From the NCBI GenBank assembly GCA_016182525.1, contig JACPGL010000004.1, forward strand, positions 1 to 34,559: 34,559 nucleotides of DNA, read 5' to 3'. The notes under the pieces are model-generated. The model saw only the letters and a program-made list of their open reading frames with translations. It had not been told where the DNA came from and ran no database searches. Shown in pieces: positions 1 to 6,146 of the stretch. Made by a program: the position numbers and the translations under genes. Every line of letters starts with the position of its first letter. Within the stretch, counting starts at the first letter, position 1. The stretch is from Candidatus Kerfeldbacteria bacterium (GTDB lineage: Bacteria > Patescibacteriota > Patescibacteriia > JACPL01).

Positions 1-1
1 A

Positions 2-562
2 GTGGGAGTCGGCGAGAACGCAACACGCCCAGGAATTGTCCACCGCTTGGATCGTGATGTCTCCGGCGTGATGGTGGTTGCCAAAACGCAAGAGGCGTTT
101 GCGCATCTCAAAGCTCAATTCGCCAACCGCACCGTTCGCAAAGAATATCTCGCGCTTGTCCACGGTGTGATGCAACAACCCGACGGTGAGATCCGATTCT
201 CCATCGACCGATCAGTACGCGACGGAAAAATCGCAGCTAAGAGCGACCAGTCCGGCAAAGACGCCATCACAAAGTTTTGGGTGGAGCAACGATTTCAACA
301 GTATACACTGCTAAAGGTGCAGATCTTGACCGGCCGAACGAATCAAATCCGCGTGCACTTACGGGCGCGGTCGCATCCGATTGTGGGCGACACGCGGTAT
401 GGGCGCGGACGACCATCCGAACCGATCAGCCGGCCGTTCCTGCACTCCTCCCATCTCGCTTTTCTGAACATGGCAGGCGAACAGCAGAGTTTCACCGCCC
501 CGCTTCCAGCCGATCTTGAGGCGTTCCTTGTGGGGATTCACTCCCCACATCGTGATGGTTGA
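2..562 (+). CDS. RluA-family 23S rRNA pseudouridine synthase, C-terminal part
   Basis: This is an RNA pseudouridine synthase of the RluA/RluD type, which isomerises specific uridines, usually in 23S rRNA. The catalytic motif HRLDRDVSG lies near residues 14-22, with the Asp of HRLD as the expected nucleophile. The family core follows, including GRTNQIRVHL and the HPIVGDTRYG segment. The gene is cut by the window edge: family members have about 100 more residues upstream (often an S4 domain), so the GTG at position 2 is not the true start. The 3' end is complete, and the rplS promoter overlaps its stop codon. The exact target uridine (RluA, RluC or RluD type) cannot be told from this part. Confidence 0.93.
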   Translation: MGVGENATRPGIVHRLDRDVSGVMVVAKTQEAFAHLKAQFANRTVRKEYLALVHGVMQQPDGEIRFSIDRSVRDGKIAAKSDQSGKDAITKFWVEQRFQQYTLLKVQILTGRTNQIRVHLRARSHPIVGDTRYGRGRPSEPISRPFLHSSHLAFLNMAGEQQSFTAPLPADLEAFLVGIHSPHRDG

Positions 563-587
563 CAGGTCAGCGCTATTCTTGTATGAT
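559..587 (+). promoter_or_regulatory. sigma70-type promoter of rplS
   Basis: TTGACA (559-564), a 17-base spacer and TATGAT (582-587) make a near-consensus promoter. It overlaps the stop codon of the upstream pseudouridine synthase gene. Transcription would start near 594, leaving a leader of about 25 bases before rplS with no SD sequence. Confidence 0.85.
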
Positions 588-619
588 GCATTCGCATTTT
601 TAACGGTTTTTTATTTTGT

Positions 620-1099
620 ATGGCAGACGAGACAAACGCGGCACCAGCGGTGACGGATGCACCGACGGAAGCTCCAAAAGAAGAAGCGCCAGCAACTCCG
701 GCAGAACCCAAGGCTGAAGAAGCACCAGCTCCAGCAGCAGAAGCGCCTGTCGCTGAAACACCGGCGACTCCGGAAACTCCGGTCGCGCCAGCAACCGCTC
801 CTGAAGAAATCCGCTCCGGGTACAAAGTGCGGGTTGCGCAAAAGATTGTGCAGGGCGGCAAAGAACGCATCCAGAACTTTGAAGGGATTGTGATTGCGAC
901 CTCTGGCAAGACGCCGGAAACAAAAACGATCACCGTTCGCAAAGTGTCTGAAGGCATCGGGGTGGAGAAAATCTTCCCGCTCGCATCACCGAACGTGACT
1001 GCGATTACGGTGCTCGACAAGATGAACGTGCGCCGATCAAAGTTGTATTATCTTCGAAACTCGCTCCAGAAGTTTCAACAGCTTCGACGGAAGAAATAG
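620..1099 (+). CDS. rplS: Ribosomal protein L19 with long Ala/Pro/Glu-rich N-terminal extension
   Basis: This is large-subunit ribosomal protein bL19. The L19 fold is recognisable from about residue 62: IRSGYKVRV, then GGKERIQNFEGIVIA, the TVRKVSEGIGVEKIFP block and the C-terminal VRRSKLYYLRN. Typical L19 is about 115 residues and this one is 159. The extra 60 or so residues at the N-terminus are made almost only of Ala, Pro, Glu and Thr, and are probably disordered and acidic. The ATG follows a strong promoter closely and has no SD. The extension is in frame with the core with no internal stop, so I take it as part of the protein; initiation further downstream has no better candidate codon. 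Confidence 0.95.
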   Translation: MADETNAAPAVTDAPTEAPKEEAPATPAEPKAEEAPAPAAEAPVAETPATPETPVAPATAPEEIRSGYKVRVAQKIVQGGKERIQNFEGIVIATSGKTPETKTITVRKVSEGIGVEKIFPLASPNVTAITVLDKMNVRRSKLYYLRNSLQKFQQLRRKK

Positions 1100-1132
1100 A
1101 GGATTGGTTTTAAGAAGGGGGTAAAAAGGGGC

Positions 1133-1196
1133 CCCCACAAAAATGGTGCGCAGGGCGGTCGCGAAAGCGCGACCGACCGAGCACGTTTTTGTGGGG
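1133..1196 (+). other. Nested stem-loop A downstream of rplS
   Basis: CCCCACAAAAA (1133-1143) pairs perfectly with TTTTTGTGGGG (1186-1196). Inside it GTGC/GCAC (1146-1149 with 1181-1184) and GGTCGCG/CGCGACC (1157-1163 with 1168-1174) form further stems around a GAAA-type loop. It could be the rplS terminator or part of a structured transcript leading into the tRNA cluster. Confidence 0.7.
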
Positions 1197-1202
1197 AGAG
1201 GA

Positions 1203-1283
1203 GGAAACGTGTGCAGGCTGGAGTATTGCTGTACCCGTCTCGATGATGTTCGGACAGCAATACGGAAGCCGGAACACGTTTCC
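1203..1283 (+). other. Nested stem-loop B immediately upstream of tRNA-Leu
   Basis: Three coaxial perfect stems are visible: GGAAACGTGT/ACACGTTTCC (1203-1212 with 1274-1283), GGCT/AGCC (1216-1219 with 1267-1270) and GTATTGCTGT/ACAGCAATAC (1223-1232 with 1254-1263). The hairpin ends five bases before the tRNA-Leu 5' end, so it may guide 5' processing or be a separate small RNA. No coding potential is convincing here. Confidence 0.7.
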
Positions 1284-1288
1284 GACGA

Positions 1289-1373
1289 GCGGACGTGGCG
1301 GAACTGGTATACGCGCAAGCTTGAGGGGCTTGTGGGATTCTTTCCCGTGGAGGTTCAAGTCCTCTCGTCCGCA
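1289..1373 (+). tRNA. tRNA-Leu(GAG)
   Basis: The acceptor stem GCGGACG (1289-1295) pairs with CGTCCGC (1366-1372), with A1373 as discriminator. The anticodon stem CAAGC/GCTTG encloses the loop TTGAGGG, giving anticodon GAG. A long variable arm (GGGA/TCCC) marks it as a class II tRNA. The T-loop is TTCAAGT. The CCA end is not encoded. Confidence 0.95.
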
Positions 1374-1381
1374 CTCGCGAT

Positions 1382-1439
1382 TTGTTGCTTCGGGTTTCGT
1401 AAGTCCTCTCATGAGAACTTACTGCACCCTCCGCAACAA
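1382..1439 (+). other. Nested stem-loop C between tRNA-Leu and tRNA-Val
   Basis: TTGTTGC (1382-1388) pairs with GCAACAA (1433-1439), and GTAAGT (1399-1404) pairs with ACTTAC (1417-1422) inside it. The region holds no convincing gene. It is most likely part of the tRNA precursor or a terminator-like element. Confidence 0.55.
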
Positions 1440-1448
1440 TCTCTCGTT

Positions 1449-1504
1449 TCGAAAAAATGCGTGCCCGTCCCACAAGAGCGGGACTGCGCACCACATTTTT
1501 TCGA
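1449..1504 (+). other. Nested stem-loop D upstream of tRNA-Val
   Basis: TCGAAAAAATG (1449-1459) pairs with CATTTTTTCGA (1494-1504). GTGC/GCAC (1461-1464 with 1488-1491) and GTCCC/GGGAC (1467-1471 with 1480-1484) stack inside. The layout (A/T-tract outer stem, then GTGC/GCAC, then a GC inner stem) repeats that of stem-loop A. Confidence 0.6.
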
Positions 1505-1534
1505 CAGGGGAGATACCGTAACCTCCAGACTTTC

Positions 1535-1608
1535 GGGCGCTTAGCTCAGCTGGTTAGAGCGTCGCATTTACACTGCGAAGGCCGGGGGTCCGACTCCCTC
1601 AGCGCCCA
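1535..1608 (+). tRNA. tRNA-Val(TAC)
   Basis: GGGCGCT (1535-1541) pairs with AGCGCCC (1601-1607); the discriminator is A1608 and no CCA is encoded. The anticodon stem TCGCA/TGCGA holds the loop TTTACAC, giving anticodon TAC. The T-loop reads TCCGACT, so position 55 is C instead of the near-universal T. Confidence 0.95.
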
Positions 1609-1634
1609 CGAAGGGTGCAGAGATATACACGCGA

Positions 1635-1948
1635 GCCGGGGTAGCTCAGTGGTAGAGCACATGACTGAAGATTTTCGGTCCGTTCCGAAGCGATTCGGGA
1701 ATGAAAATTGGGTGAATTCGGGGAAGCCTACATCAAACGATACGGTAATCCCGAGCCAAGCCAAGAAGGGCCCGCGACTCGCGGAGGTTTCTTGGAAGGT
1801 GTAGAGACTAGCGAGATGAGTCCCGACAATATTCTCGCCCAGTGCGCCCAACCTCTTGCAGAAGAGGATGAGATAGTCCAATCCAAGAAGGAAACTTCTT
1901 GACCACAGGAAAATCATGGTGTCGTGAGTCCGATTCTCACCCCCGGCA
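1635..1948 (+). tRNA. tRNA-Phe(GAA) interrupted by a group I intron
   Basis: The 5' exon is 1635-1666 and the 3' exon 1909-1948. The acceptor GCCGGGG (1635-1641) pairs with CCCCGGC (1941-1947), discriminator A1948, no encoded CCA. Joining after T1666 rebuilds the anticodon stem CATGA/TCATG and the loop CTGAAAA, anticodon GAA. The T arm is GTGAG/CTCAC with loop TCCGATT (C at position 55). The junction is placed between U33 and G34 because the intron then ends in G and the P1 helix has the required U-G pair at the splice site. Without the intron the tRNA is 72 bases and otherwise normal. Confidence 0.93.
1667..1908 (+). ncRNA. Group I self-splicing intron (tRNA type, IC3-like)
   Basis: The 242-base intron has the conserved core of bacterial tRNA group I introns: a P-like element near 1725-1737 (GAATTCGGGGAAGCCT context), the Q-like TAATCCCGAGCCAAGCC, the R-like GGTGTAGAGACTA and the S-like GATAGTCCAAT. 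These closely resemble my memory of cyanobacterial tRNA-Leu(UAA) introns. P1 can form between exon GACU and the internal guide GGUC, with U-G at the 5' splice site. A GCGA tetraloop hairpin (TTCCGAA/TTCGGGAA) fits P2. The last intron base is G. There is no endonuclease ORF, so it probably splices without help and is immobile on its own. Confidence 0.92.
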
Positions 1949-1960
1949 CAGAAAAGAAAG

Positions 1961-1980
1961 GCCTCTTTACAGAGGCTTTT
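1961..1980 (+). terminator. Rho-independent terminator after tRNA-Phe
   Basis: GCCTCT (1961-1966), loop TTAC, AGAGGC (1971-1976) and TTTT follow. It closes the Leu-Val-Phe tRNA unit. Confidence 0.8.
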
Positions 1981-2019
1981 CTGCTCCTTGCTTTCTCCTC
2001 CGAAATCGCCTATCATTGA

Positions 2020-2238
2020 ATGGCTTACAAAACGCATATGCCAGCAATCGACTGGACACATATCTATAAAAAGTATAAGGGTCAGTGGGTCGCTCTTGAG
2101 GGTGACGAACAAACCGTCATCGCGAGTGGGAAAACCGCAAAGGACGCTTTCCAGAAAGCCCAACAAAAAGGCTACACCAAACCGATCTTGACGCGTATGC
2201 CAAAGAATCTTGAGACATACGTCGGATTTGGAATATGA
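2020..2238 (+). CDS. Small protein resembling the DUF5678 family
   Basis: The 72-residue protein has the pattern KKYKGQWVALEGD, then VIASGKTAKDAFQKAQQKG, which I recognise as DUF5678-like (a short alpha/beta domain of unknown role). No signal or membrane segment is visible. The stop codon overlaps the next start in an ATGA arrangement (2235-2238), so the two products are probably translationally coupled. A possible -10 (TATCAT, 2010-2015) sits only five bases before the ATG, so the transcript could be leaderless. Function unknown; partnership with the retropepsin-like protein is the best clue. Confidence 0.75.
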   Translation: MAYKTHMPAIDWTHIYKKYKGQWVALEGDEQTVIASGKTAKDAFQKAQQKGYTKPILTRMPKNLETYVGFGI

Positions 2239-2630
2239 AATTCCGGTATAAACGATACAGCCGAAACATTCTTCGGCCAGTCATCCCCGTTGAGATAGGC
2301 ATTGGTGACCGTTCCATTCCCTACGAAGCACTTGTTGATTCTGGAGCGGATTTTTGTATCTTTCCAGCAGAACTTGGGGAGCTCCTCGAAATTGATCTCG
2401 CAGGTGGAGAAAAAAATCTTGTCAATGGAATTACTGGCAAAGCTGAATGGTACTTTATGCACTCTGTAACCCTTACTGTGGGTGGCCATCCATTTATCAT
2501 CAAAGCCGGCTTCTTGCCAAACATGGGGGAAATAGGGTATGGTGTCGTGGGACAACAGGGATTCTTTGATCTCTTCATTGTCAAATTTGATCTTCAACAG
2601 GAAGAAATCGAATTAAAACCACGAGTCTAA
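2235..2630 (+). CDS. Retropepsin-like aspartic protease
   Basis: The 131-residue protein has the retropepsin-type active site ALVDSGADFCIFP near residues 31-43, with Asp in the DSGA motif as the single catalytic Asp supplied per monomer. Families of this size act as dimers. A second glycine-rich strand (YGVVGQQGFFDLF) lies near residues 103-115, matching the flap/second-psi region of such domains. The protein is soluble, without signal peptide. It overlaps the DUF5678-like gene by four bases and is followed five bases after its stop by tRNA-Pro, so all three may share a transcript. The substrate is unknown; a processing or defence-related role is possible but not shown. Confidence 0.75.
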   Translation: MKFRYKRYSRNILRPVIPVEIGIGDRSIPYEALVDSGADFCIFPAELGELLEIDLAGGEKNLVNGITGKAEWYFMHSVTLTVGGHPFIIKAGFLPNMGEIGYGVVGQQGFFDLFIVKFDLQQEEIELKPRV

Positions 2631-2634
2631 TTTT

Positions 2635-2710
2635 CGGGGATTGGCGCAGTTGGTAGCGCGCCGCGTTTGGGACGCGGAGGCCGCCGGTTCGAGTCCGGCA
2701 TCCCCGACCA
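2635..2710 (+). tRNA. tRNA-Pro(TGG)
   Basis: CGGGGAT (2635-2641) pairs with ATCCCCG (2700-2706). The discriminator is A2707 and CCA (2708-2710) is encoded. The anticodon stem CCGCG/CGCGG holds TTTGGGA, anticodon TGG. The T-loop TTCGAGT is normal. It begins five bases after the protease gene's stop. Confidence 0.96.
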
Positions 2711-2730
2711 GAACATTCCCACTCATAGTG

Positions 2731-2862
2731 ATGAAATCGTATACCACTCTTAAAAAACAATTGTTAAAAGACAAAGCCGTACGAAAAGCCTATGCTGAAC
2801 TTGGCTCAGAGTTTCGATTGGTTCAACTGAACATCGAGCGACGGATACAAAAATGTACATAA
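2731..2862 (+). pseudogene. Truncated antitoxin-like HTH protein fragment
   Basis: A 43-residue reading frame starts MKSYTTLKKQLLKDKAVRKA and ends at ERRIQKCT. It looks like the N-terminal helix region of HigA/RelB-type XRE antitoxins, which normally continue with a 'GLTQ' helix-turn-helix. That part is missing, so I call it a broken gene, although a functional short peptide cannot be excluded. It overlaps the start of the cupin gene by ten bases. No toxin gene is adjacent. Confidence 0.5.
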
Positions 2863-3242
2863 CCAGCGCACAAGATTCAACTTCCCCCATCCACACACCG
2901 CATGGGGAAACAATCTGCGAACTCATTGGACGCGCCGTTGTTCAACCCACCGACACTCATAGCGTCGCGCATGTGCTGATTCCTCCAGGCAGCTCGACTC
3001 TTCTTCACTCCCATCCCAGCACTGACGAGAGCTACTACATTCTCAAGAGGAAAGCGCGAATGGTGCTCGATGATGAAGAGGCGTTGTTATCACCCGGTCA
3101 GATCGTTCTCATTGCTCCCGGCCAGCGTCATAAAATCTTTACTGTCGGATCAGACCCTCTTGAGATGCTCGTCGTTTGCGTGCCAGCGTGGGAACCCACA
3201 AATACAATCTGGCTCGAAGGATCCGACGCAGTTTCCAAATAA
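2853..3242 (+). CDS. Small cupin-domain protein
   Basis: The 129-residue protein is a single cupin barrel. The first motif reads STLLHSHPSTDESYYIL (H-x-H with a following Glu) and the second PGQRHKIFTVG, together giving the usual metal-binding His/Glu/His set. The arrangement LSPGQIVLIAPGQRH is typical of mannose-6-phosphate isomerase-like or auxin-binding-like cupins. Specific activity cannot be read from sequence; such small cupins may be sugar isomerases, dioxygenases or simple binding proteins. It begins inside the broken antitoxin frame and ends 23 bases before the next gene, so it probably forms a small operon. Confidence 0.85.
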   Translation: MYITSAQDSTSPIHTPHGETICELIGRAVVQPTDTHSVAHVLIPPGSSTLLHSHPSTDESYYILKRKARMVLDDEEALLSPGQIVLIAPGQRHKIFTVGSDPLEMLVVCVPAWEPTNTIWLEGSDAVSK

Positions 3243-3265
3243 GCCAGGGATACATTATCTCTTCT

Positions 3266-3826
3266 ATGCCCGCGAATCCGTCAACCATCCAACTCCTTTC
3301 CATTCTTGCCACGATCGGTGTGGCGCTCTTTGGATATGCGGTGACGTATATCTACAACCTTCGTCTTGCGCGACGCAAAGAGCGGCTTGATCGCGTCACG
3401 CAACAGCTCGATGACTTTTACGGGCCGCTCTACATCACCGCTAAAACCATCGACACCGCGTATCGCACTCTTCTGGAAACCATGGACCGCACATCCTTTT
3501 TTGATGACGCAAATCCGCCGACCCCCGAGCAATGGACACAGCACCGCATCTGGGTCAAGACGATTTTCCTTCCTCTCGTGAACGATCTTGGCACGATTAT
3601 TAAAAACAACGCGCATCTTATTCGCGAACAAGAGATGCCCGACATGTTGATTCGCGTTGTCGCGCATTCCTTTACCTCCCAAGTGCTTGCGTATGAGTGG
3701 GAACATGGCGACACGCGAAACGAATTGCCGGCCATTGCTTTCCCGACAGAAATCTTAGACTACGCCACGCGCTCGTACAAAGAGCTGAAACATGAACAGC
3801 TCGCCCTCATTGGACGCAAGTCGTAA
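3266..3826 (+). CDS. Membrane-anchored protein of unknown function
   Basis: I chose the ATG at 3266 over the TTG at 3176 because the latter lies inside the cupin gene and adds a non-conserved stretch. The 186-residue product begins with one transmembrane segment (about residues 7-27, LLSILATIGVALFGYAVTY), followed by a basic stop-transfer patch (RLARRKER) and a helical soluble domain starting LDRVTQQLDDFYGPLY. The order suggests a tail facing the cytoplasm. The FYGPLY pattern is one I associate with small uncharacterised bacterial membrane proteins, without a known role. A terminator hairpin follows closely. Confidence 0.75.
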   Translation: MPANPSTIQLLSILATIGVALFGYAVTYIYNLRLARRKERLDRVTQQLDDFYGPLYITAKTIDTAYRTLLETMDRTSFFDDANPPTPEQWTQHRIWVKTIFLPLVNDLGTIIKNNAHLIREQEMPDMLIRVVAHSFTSQVLAYEWEHGDTRNELPAIAFPTEILDYATRSYKELKHEQLALIGRKS

Positions 3827-3848
3827 GGAAATGTGGGGGATCGGTAGA

Positions 3849-3874
3849 CATCGCTCAAAAACAGCGATGCTTTT
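3849..3874 (+). terminator. Rho-independent terminator
   Basis: CATCGCT (3849-3855), loop CAAAAAC, AGCGATG (3863-3869), then CTTTT. It ends the 2853-3826 unit directly before the promoter of the next cassette. Confidence 0.8.
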
Positions 3875-3877
3875 GAG

Positions 3878-3906
3878 TTGACAAGATCAGGAAAGCGTGG
3901 CAGGAT
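3878..3906 (+). promoter_or_regulatory. Probable promoter of the lipoprotein cassette
   Basis: A perfect -35 TTGACA (3878-3883) is followed after 17 bases by a weak -10, CAGGAT (3901-3906). The weak -10 suggests help from a regulator or low basal activity. Confidence 0.55.
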
Positions 3907-3923
3907 GAGGCGTTCTTACTGCT

Positions 3924-3990
3924 CGGAAGCCAACACATGTGCGCTTTTCGCGAGGGTCCCCTTTTGAGAAACGCACAGCAGCGGCTTCTG
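3924..3990 (+). promoter_or_regulatory. Structured 5' leader of the lipoprotein gene
   Basis: The leader folds as nested stems: CGGAAGCC/GGCTTCTG (3924-3931 with 3983-3990, one G-T pair), GTGCG/CGCAC (3939-3943 with 3972-3976) and TTTTC/GAGAA (3945-3949 with 3966-3970). Its order of elements matches the leader at 6147-6209. Confidence 0.65.
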
Positions 3991-4004
3991 ACTGCGAGGA
4001 CAAA

Positions 4005-4520
4005 ATGCGATTTTCTGCTTCTCTACTCCTGCTTATCGCCGGCCTCGTGCTGGTGGCTGGCTGCTCGTCGCACAAGCAGACCGAACAGGTTGGGCCTGGC
4101 ACGGTCATCACGTCCGAAAACGGCTCGGTCACCGTCCGCCAGGCGACCGCCGCCGAGATGGCCGGGTTCGAAAGGCTCAGTGAGCAGCTGAGCCTTGCCG
4201 ACACCACGGCCACCGCGGCGACACCAGTGCTCGCTACGGAGGAGGGACCTCCGGACAGCGTACAGGCTGTCGTCCTCAAAGCCGTCGAGGCGTCCACCGC
4301 CCGTGGCGCGAAGGAGGGAAACCCCCTCCGAATCATCGTCGAGGAATTCAATGCCCATGCCCCGGAAGGCTGGGCGTTGCGTGAGTTCCGTTCTTCCGAG
4401 GGGGACTGGCGACTGCGCCTCGGTAGCGCCAAGCTGGTCCTCGTCCGGCGGGATCCGGACGACCCCGAGGAGTGGCAGGTCGCGGTCAATCAGCAGGAGG
4501 TGCTCTACTTCCGCGACTGA
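4005..4520 (+). CDS. Small secreted lipoprotein, orphan, G/C-rich codon use
   Basis: I start at the ATG at 4005, preceded by GAGGAC, rather than the GTG at 3939, because the second start gives a clean lipoprotein signal: RFSASLLLLIAGLVLVAGC with a lipobox ending at Cys20 (LVAGC). The mature 150 or so residues are rich in Ala, Glu and Val and contain no domain I recognise. The C-terminal part (EGWALREFRSSEGDWRLRL, then VLVRRDPDDPEEWQV) looks like a beta-rich domain. Codons favour G/C at third positions far more than the flanking genes. It has its own promoter, leader hairpin and downstream stem-loop, so it behaves as a self-contained cassette. Confidence 0.75.
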   Translation: MRFSASLLLLIAGLVLVAGCSSHKQTEQVGPGTVITSENGSVTVRQATAAEMAGFERLSEQLSLADTTATAATPVLATEEGPPDSVQAVVLKAVEASTARGAKEGNPLRIIVEEFNAHAPEGWALREFRSSEGDWRLRLGSAKLVLVRRDPDDPEEWQVAVNQQEVLYFRD

Positions 4521-4550
4521 CGCGGCTGTGCCACGAAGCCAGCCCGCCTG

Positions 4551-4584
4551 AGTCCGCGCGCCAATACCCTCGCGCGCGCGGACT
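4551..4584 (+). terminator. Stem-loop after the lipoprotein gene
   Basis: AGTCCGCGCG (4551-4560) pairs perfectly with CGCGCGGACT (4575-4584) around a 14-base loop. There is no T-run directly after it, so it may be an RNA-stabilising or weak terminator hairpin. Confidence 0.6.
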
Positions 4585-4625
4585 CTGACCCCCTCCCTCC
4601 AACCCTCTTTCGGGAAATTTTTCTG

Positions 4626-4653
4626 TTGACTTTTTCAAAAAAATAGATATAAT
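4626..4653 (+). promoter_or_regulatory. Promoter of the antiporter gene
   Basis: TTGACT (4626-4631), 16-base spacer, TATAAT (4648-4653). The transcript would start near 4660, 26 bases before the ATG, with no SD. Confidence 0.85.
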
Positions 4654-4685
4654 AGACGAAAGATCACAAAATTTGAACAACGCCT

Positions 4686-6068
4686 ATGTCAAAAAAAGTT
4701 CTCTTTTTTCTTGTTGCCGCAATTCCTGCTATCGCCTTTGCCGAACAAGATGCCGAAACGTCATCTCACGCATCAACTGCCATTACTTTCCTTTGGATTG
4801 CGATCATTCTCGGAGCCGCAAAGCTCTCGAGTTTTATTGAACGACTGGGTCAGCCGGCCGTTCTTGGCGAGTTACTCATCGGCGTTGTCATCGGAAACCT
4901 TGTGCTTTTTGGCCTACCCTGGTTTGAGGCTCTGAAGACGAACGAAATCATCGCCTTCCTCGCTGAACTCGGCGTGGTCATTCTCCTCTTTCAAATCGGC
5001 TTGGAATCCAATATTCAAAAAATGAAAAAAGTTGGAGGACGAGCACTGCTCGTCGCTCTTGTTGGCGTGGTCGTTCCCTTTGTTCTTGGAACATTTCTCG
5101 TCGGCCCGCTCCTTGCTCCAGGGCTTTCATCGAACACCTATCTCTTCATTGGCGCAACGCTCACCGCAACATCGGTCGGAATCACCGCCCGTGTCTTTCA
5201 GGATCTTAAAAAACTCCAATCACCTGAAGCACAAATCGTTCTGGGTGCGGCAGTCATCGATGATGTTCTCGGCTTAATCATCTTGGCTGTCGTCTCGGCG
5301 ATGGTGACCGTCGGAAACGTGGGGATCATGACAATCGCTTGGATTACATTGAAAGCCGCTCTATTCCTCGTCGGATCTATTTTTATCGGCCAGATGACCG
5401 CTCATCCCATTAGTAAAGCATTCTCAAAAATTCATACTGGAACAGGAATAAAATTCACGCTTGCGATTATTTACTGTCTGGTGTTTGCCTATCTTGCTTA
5501 TGTAATCGGACTCGCGCCCATTGTGGGAGCATTCGCCGCCGGGCTCGTGCTTGATCCTGTCCACTTTCGCTATTTCAAAAAACCCGATTTCGTCGAAGAA
5601 CTGACGGCTCTTGCCAATACGGCAGCGCCCTCGACAAAAGCAAAAATCATTTCCACGGTGGAATCGTATACGCATCATCATGTGGAAAATCTTGTCGCTC
5701 CTCTTGGAATGTTCCTCGTACCGATTTTTTTCGTGCTCACCGGCATGAATGTACGTCTTGAAACATTAACGAACGCGCCTATCCTTTTGACAGCCCTTGG
5801 GATCACCGTTGCTGCTTTTATTGGCAAAATTTGTGCTGGACTTGTTGCAGGGAAAGCGAATAAAATGATCGTTGGCGTCGGTATGATTCCTCGAGGGGAA
5901 GTGGGATTGATCTTTGCGCTTATGGGGAAATCGCTTGGCGTAATCTCTGACGAATTGTACTCTGCGCTCGTGATTATGGTAATTTTGAGCACACTCCTGA
6001 CTCCTCCAGTGCTCGCAACACTCCTCCGACGACAAAAAGCCGCCGAAACTCAATTTATACCTACTTAG
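4686..6068 (+). CDS. CPA2-family Na+(K+)/H+ antiporter
   Basis: The 460-residue integral membrane protein exchanges monovalent cations for protons across the cytoplasmic membrane (monovalent cation:proton antiporter-2 type, KefB/NapA-like). It starts with a signal-like hydrophobic segment (residues 1-19, ending AFAEQ) and then has about twelve membrane segments. Family landmarks are GQPAVLGELLIGVVIG (56-70), the paired acidic residues in AAVIDDVLGL (D192, D193), and the motif MIPRGEVGLIFA (400-411). The DD pair is the feature linked to electrogenic exchange in this superfamily. There is no C-terminal RCK/TrkA domain. It is transcribed from its own promoter and has no SD. Confidence 0.93.
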   Translation: MSKKVLFFLVAAIPAIAFAEQDAETSSHASTAITFLWIAIILGAAKLSSFIERLGQPAVLGELLIGVVIGNLVLFGLPWFEALKTNEIIAFLAELGVVILLFQIGLESNIQKMKKVGGRALLVALVGVVVPFVLGTFLVGPLLAPGLSSNTYLFIGATLTATSVGITARVFQDLKKLQSPEAQIVLGAAVIDDVLGLIILAVVSAMVTVGNVGIMTIAWITLKAALFLVGSIFIGQMTAHPISKAFSKIHTGTGIKFTLAIIYCLVFAYLAYVIGLAPIVGAFAAGLVLDPVHFRYFKKPDFVEELTALANTAAPSTKAKIISTVESYTHHHVENLVAPLGMFLVPIFFVLTGMNVRLETLTNAPILLTALGITVAAFIGKICAGLVAGKANKMIVGVGMIPRGEVGLIFALMGKSLGVISDELYSALVIMVILSTLLTPPVLATLLRRQKAAETQFIPT

Positions 6069-6097
6069 ACATCTTGTTTGCATGGCGATGTTTTTCA

Positions 6098-6127
6098 TTG
6101 ACAAAAAAATCACGAGTGTGGTAAGGT
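6098..6127 (+). promoter_or_regulatory. Probable promoter of the 6232 cassette
   Basis: TTGACA (6098-6103), 18-base spacer, TAAGGT (6122-6127). As at 3878, a perfect -35 is paired with a poor -10. Confidence 0.55.
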
Positions 6128-6146
6128 GGTGGCTCGTCCTTTACTC

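Noticed and set aside
538-1020. 160-residue minus-strand ORF opposite rplS
   Set aside because: It mirrors the repetitive Ala/Pro/Glu extension of L19 and has no signal of its own.
1143-2166. Several ORFs across the tRNA cluster on both strands
   Set aside because: They run through tRNA genes, the group I intron and hairpins and have no protein-like features.
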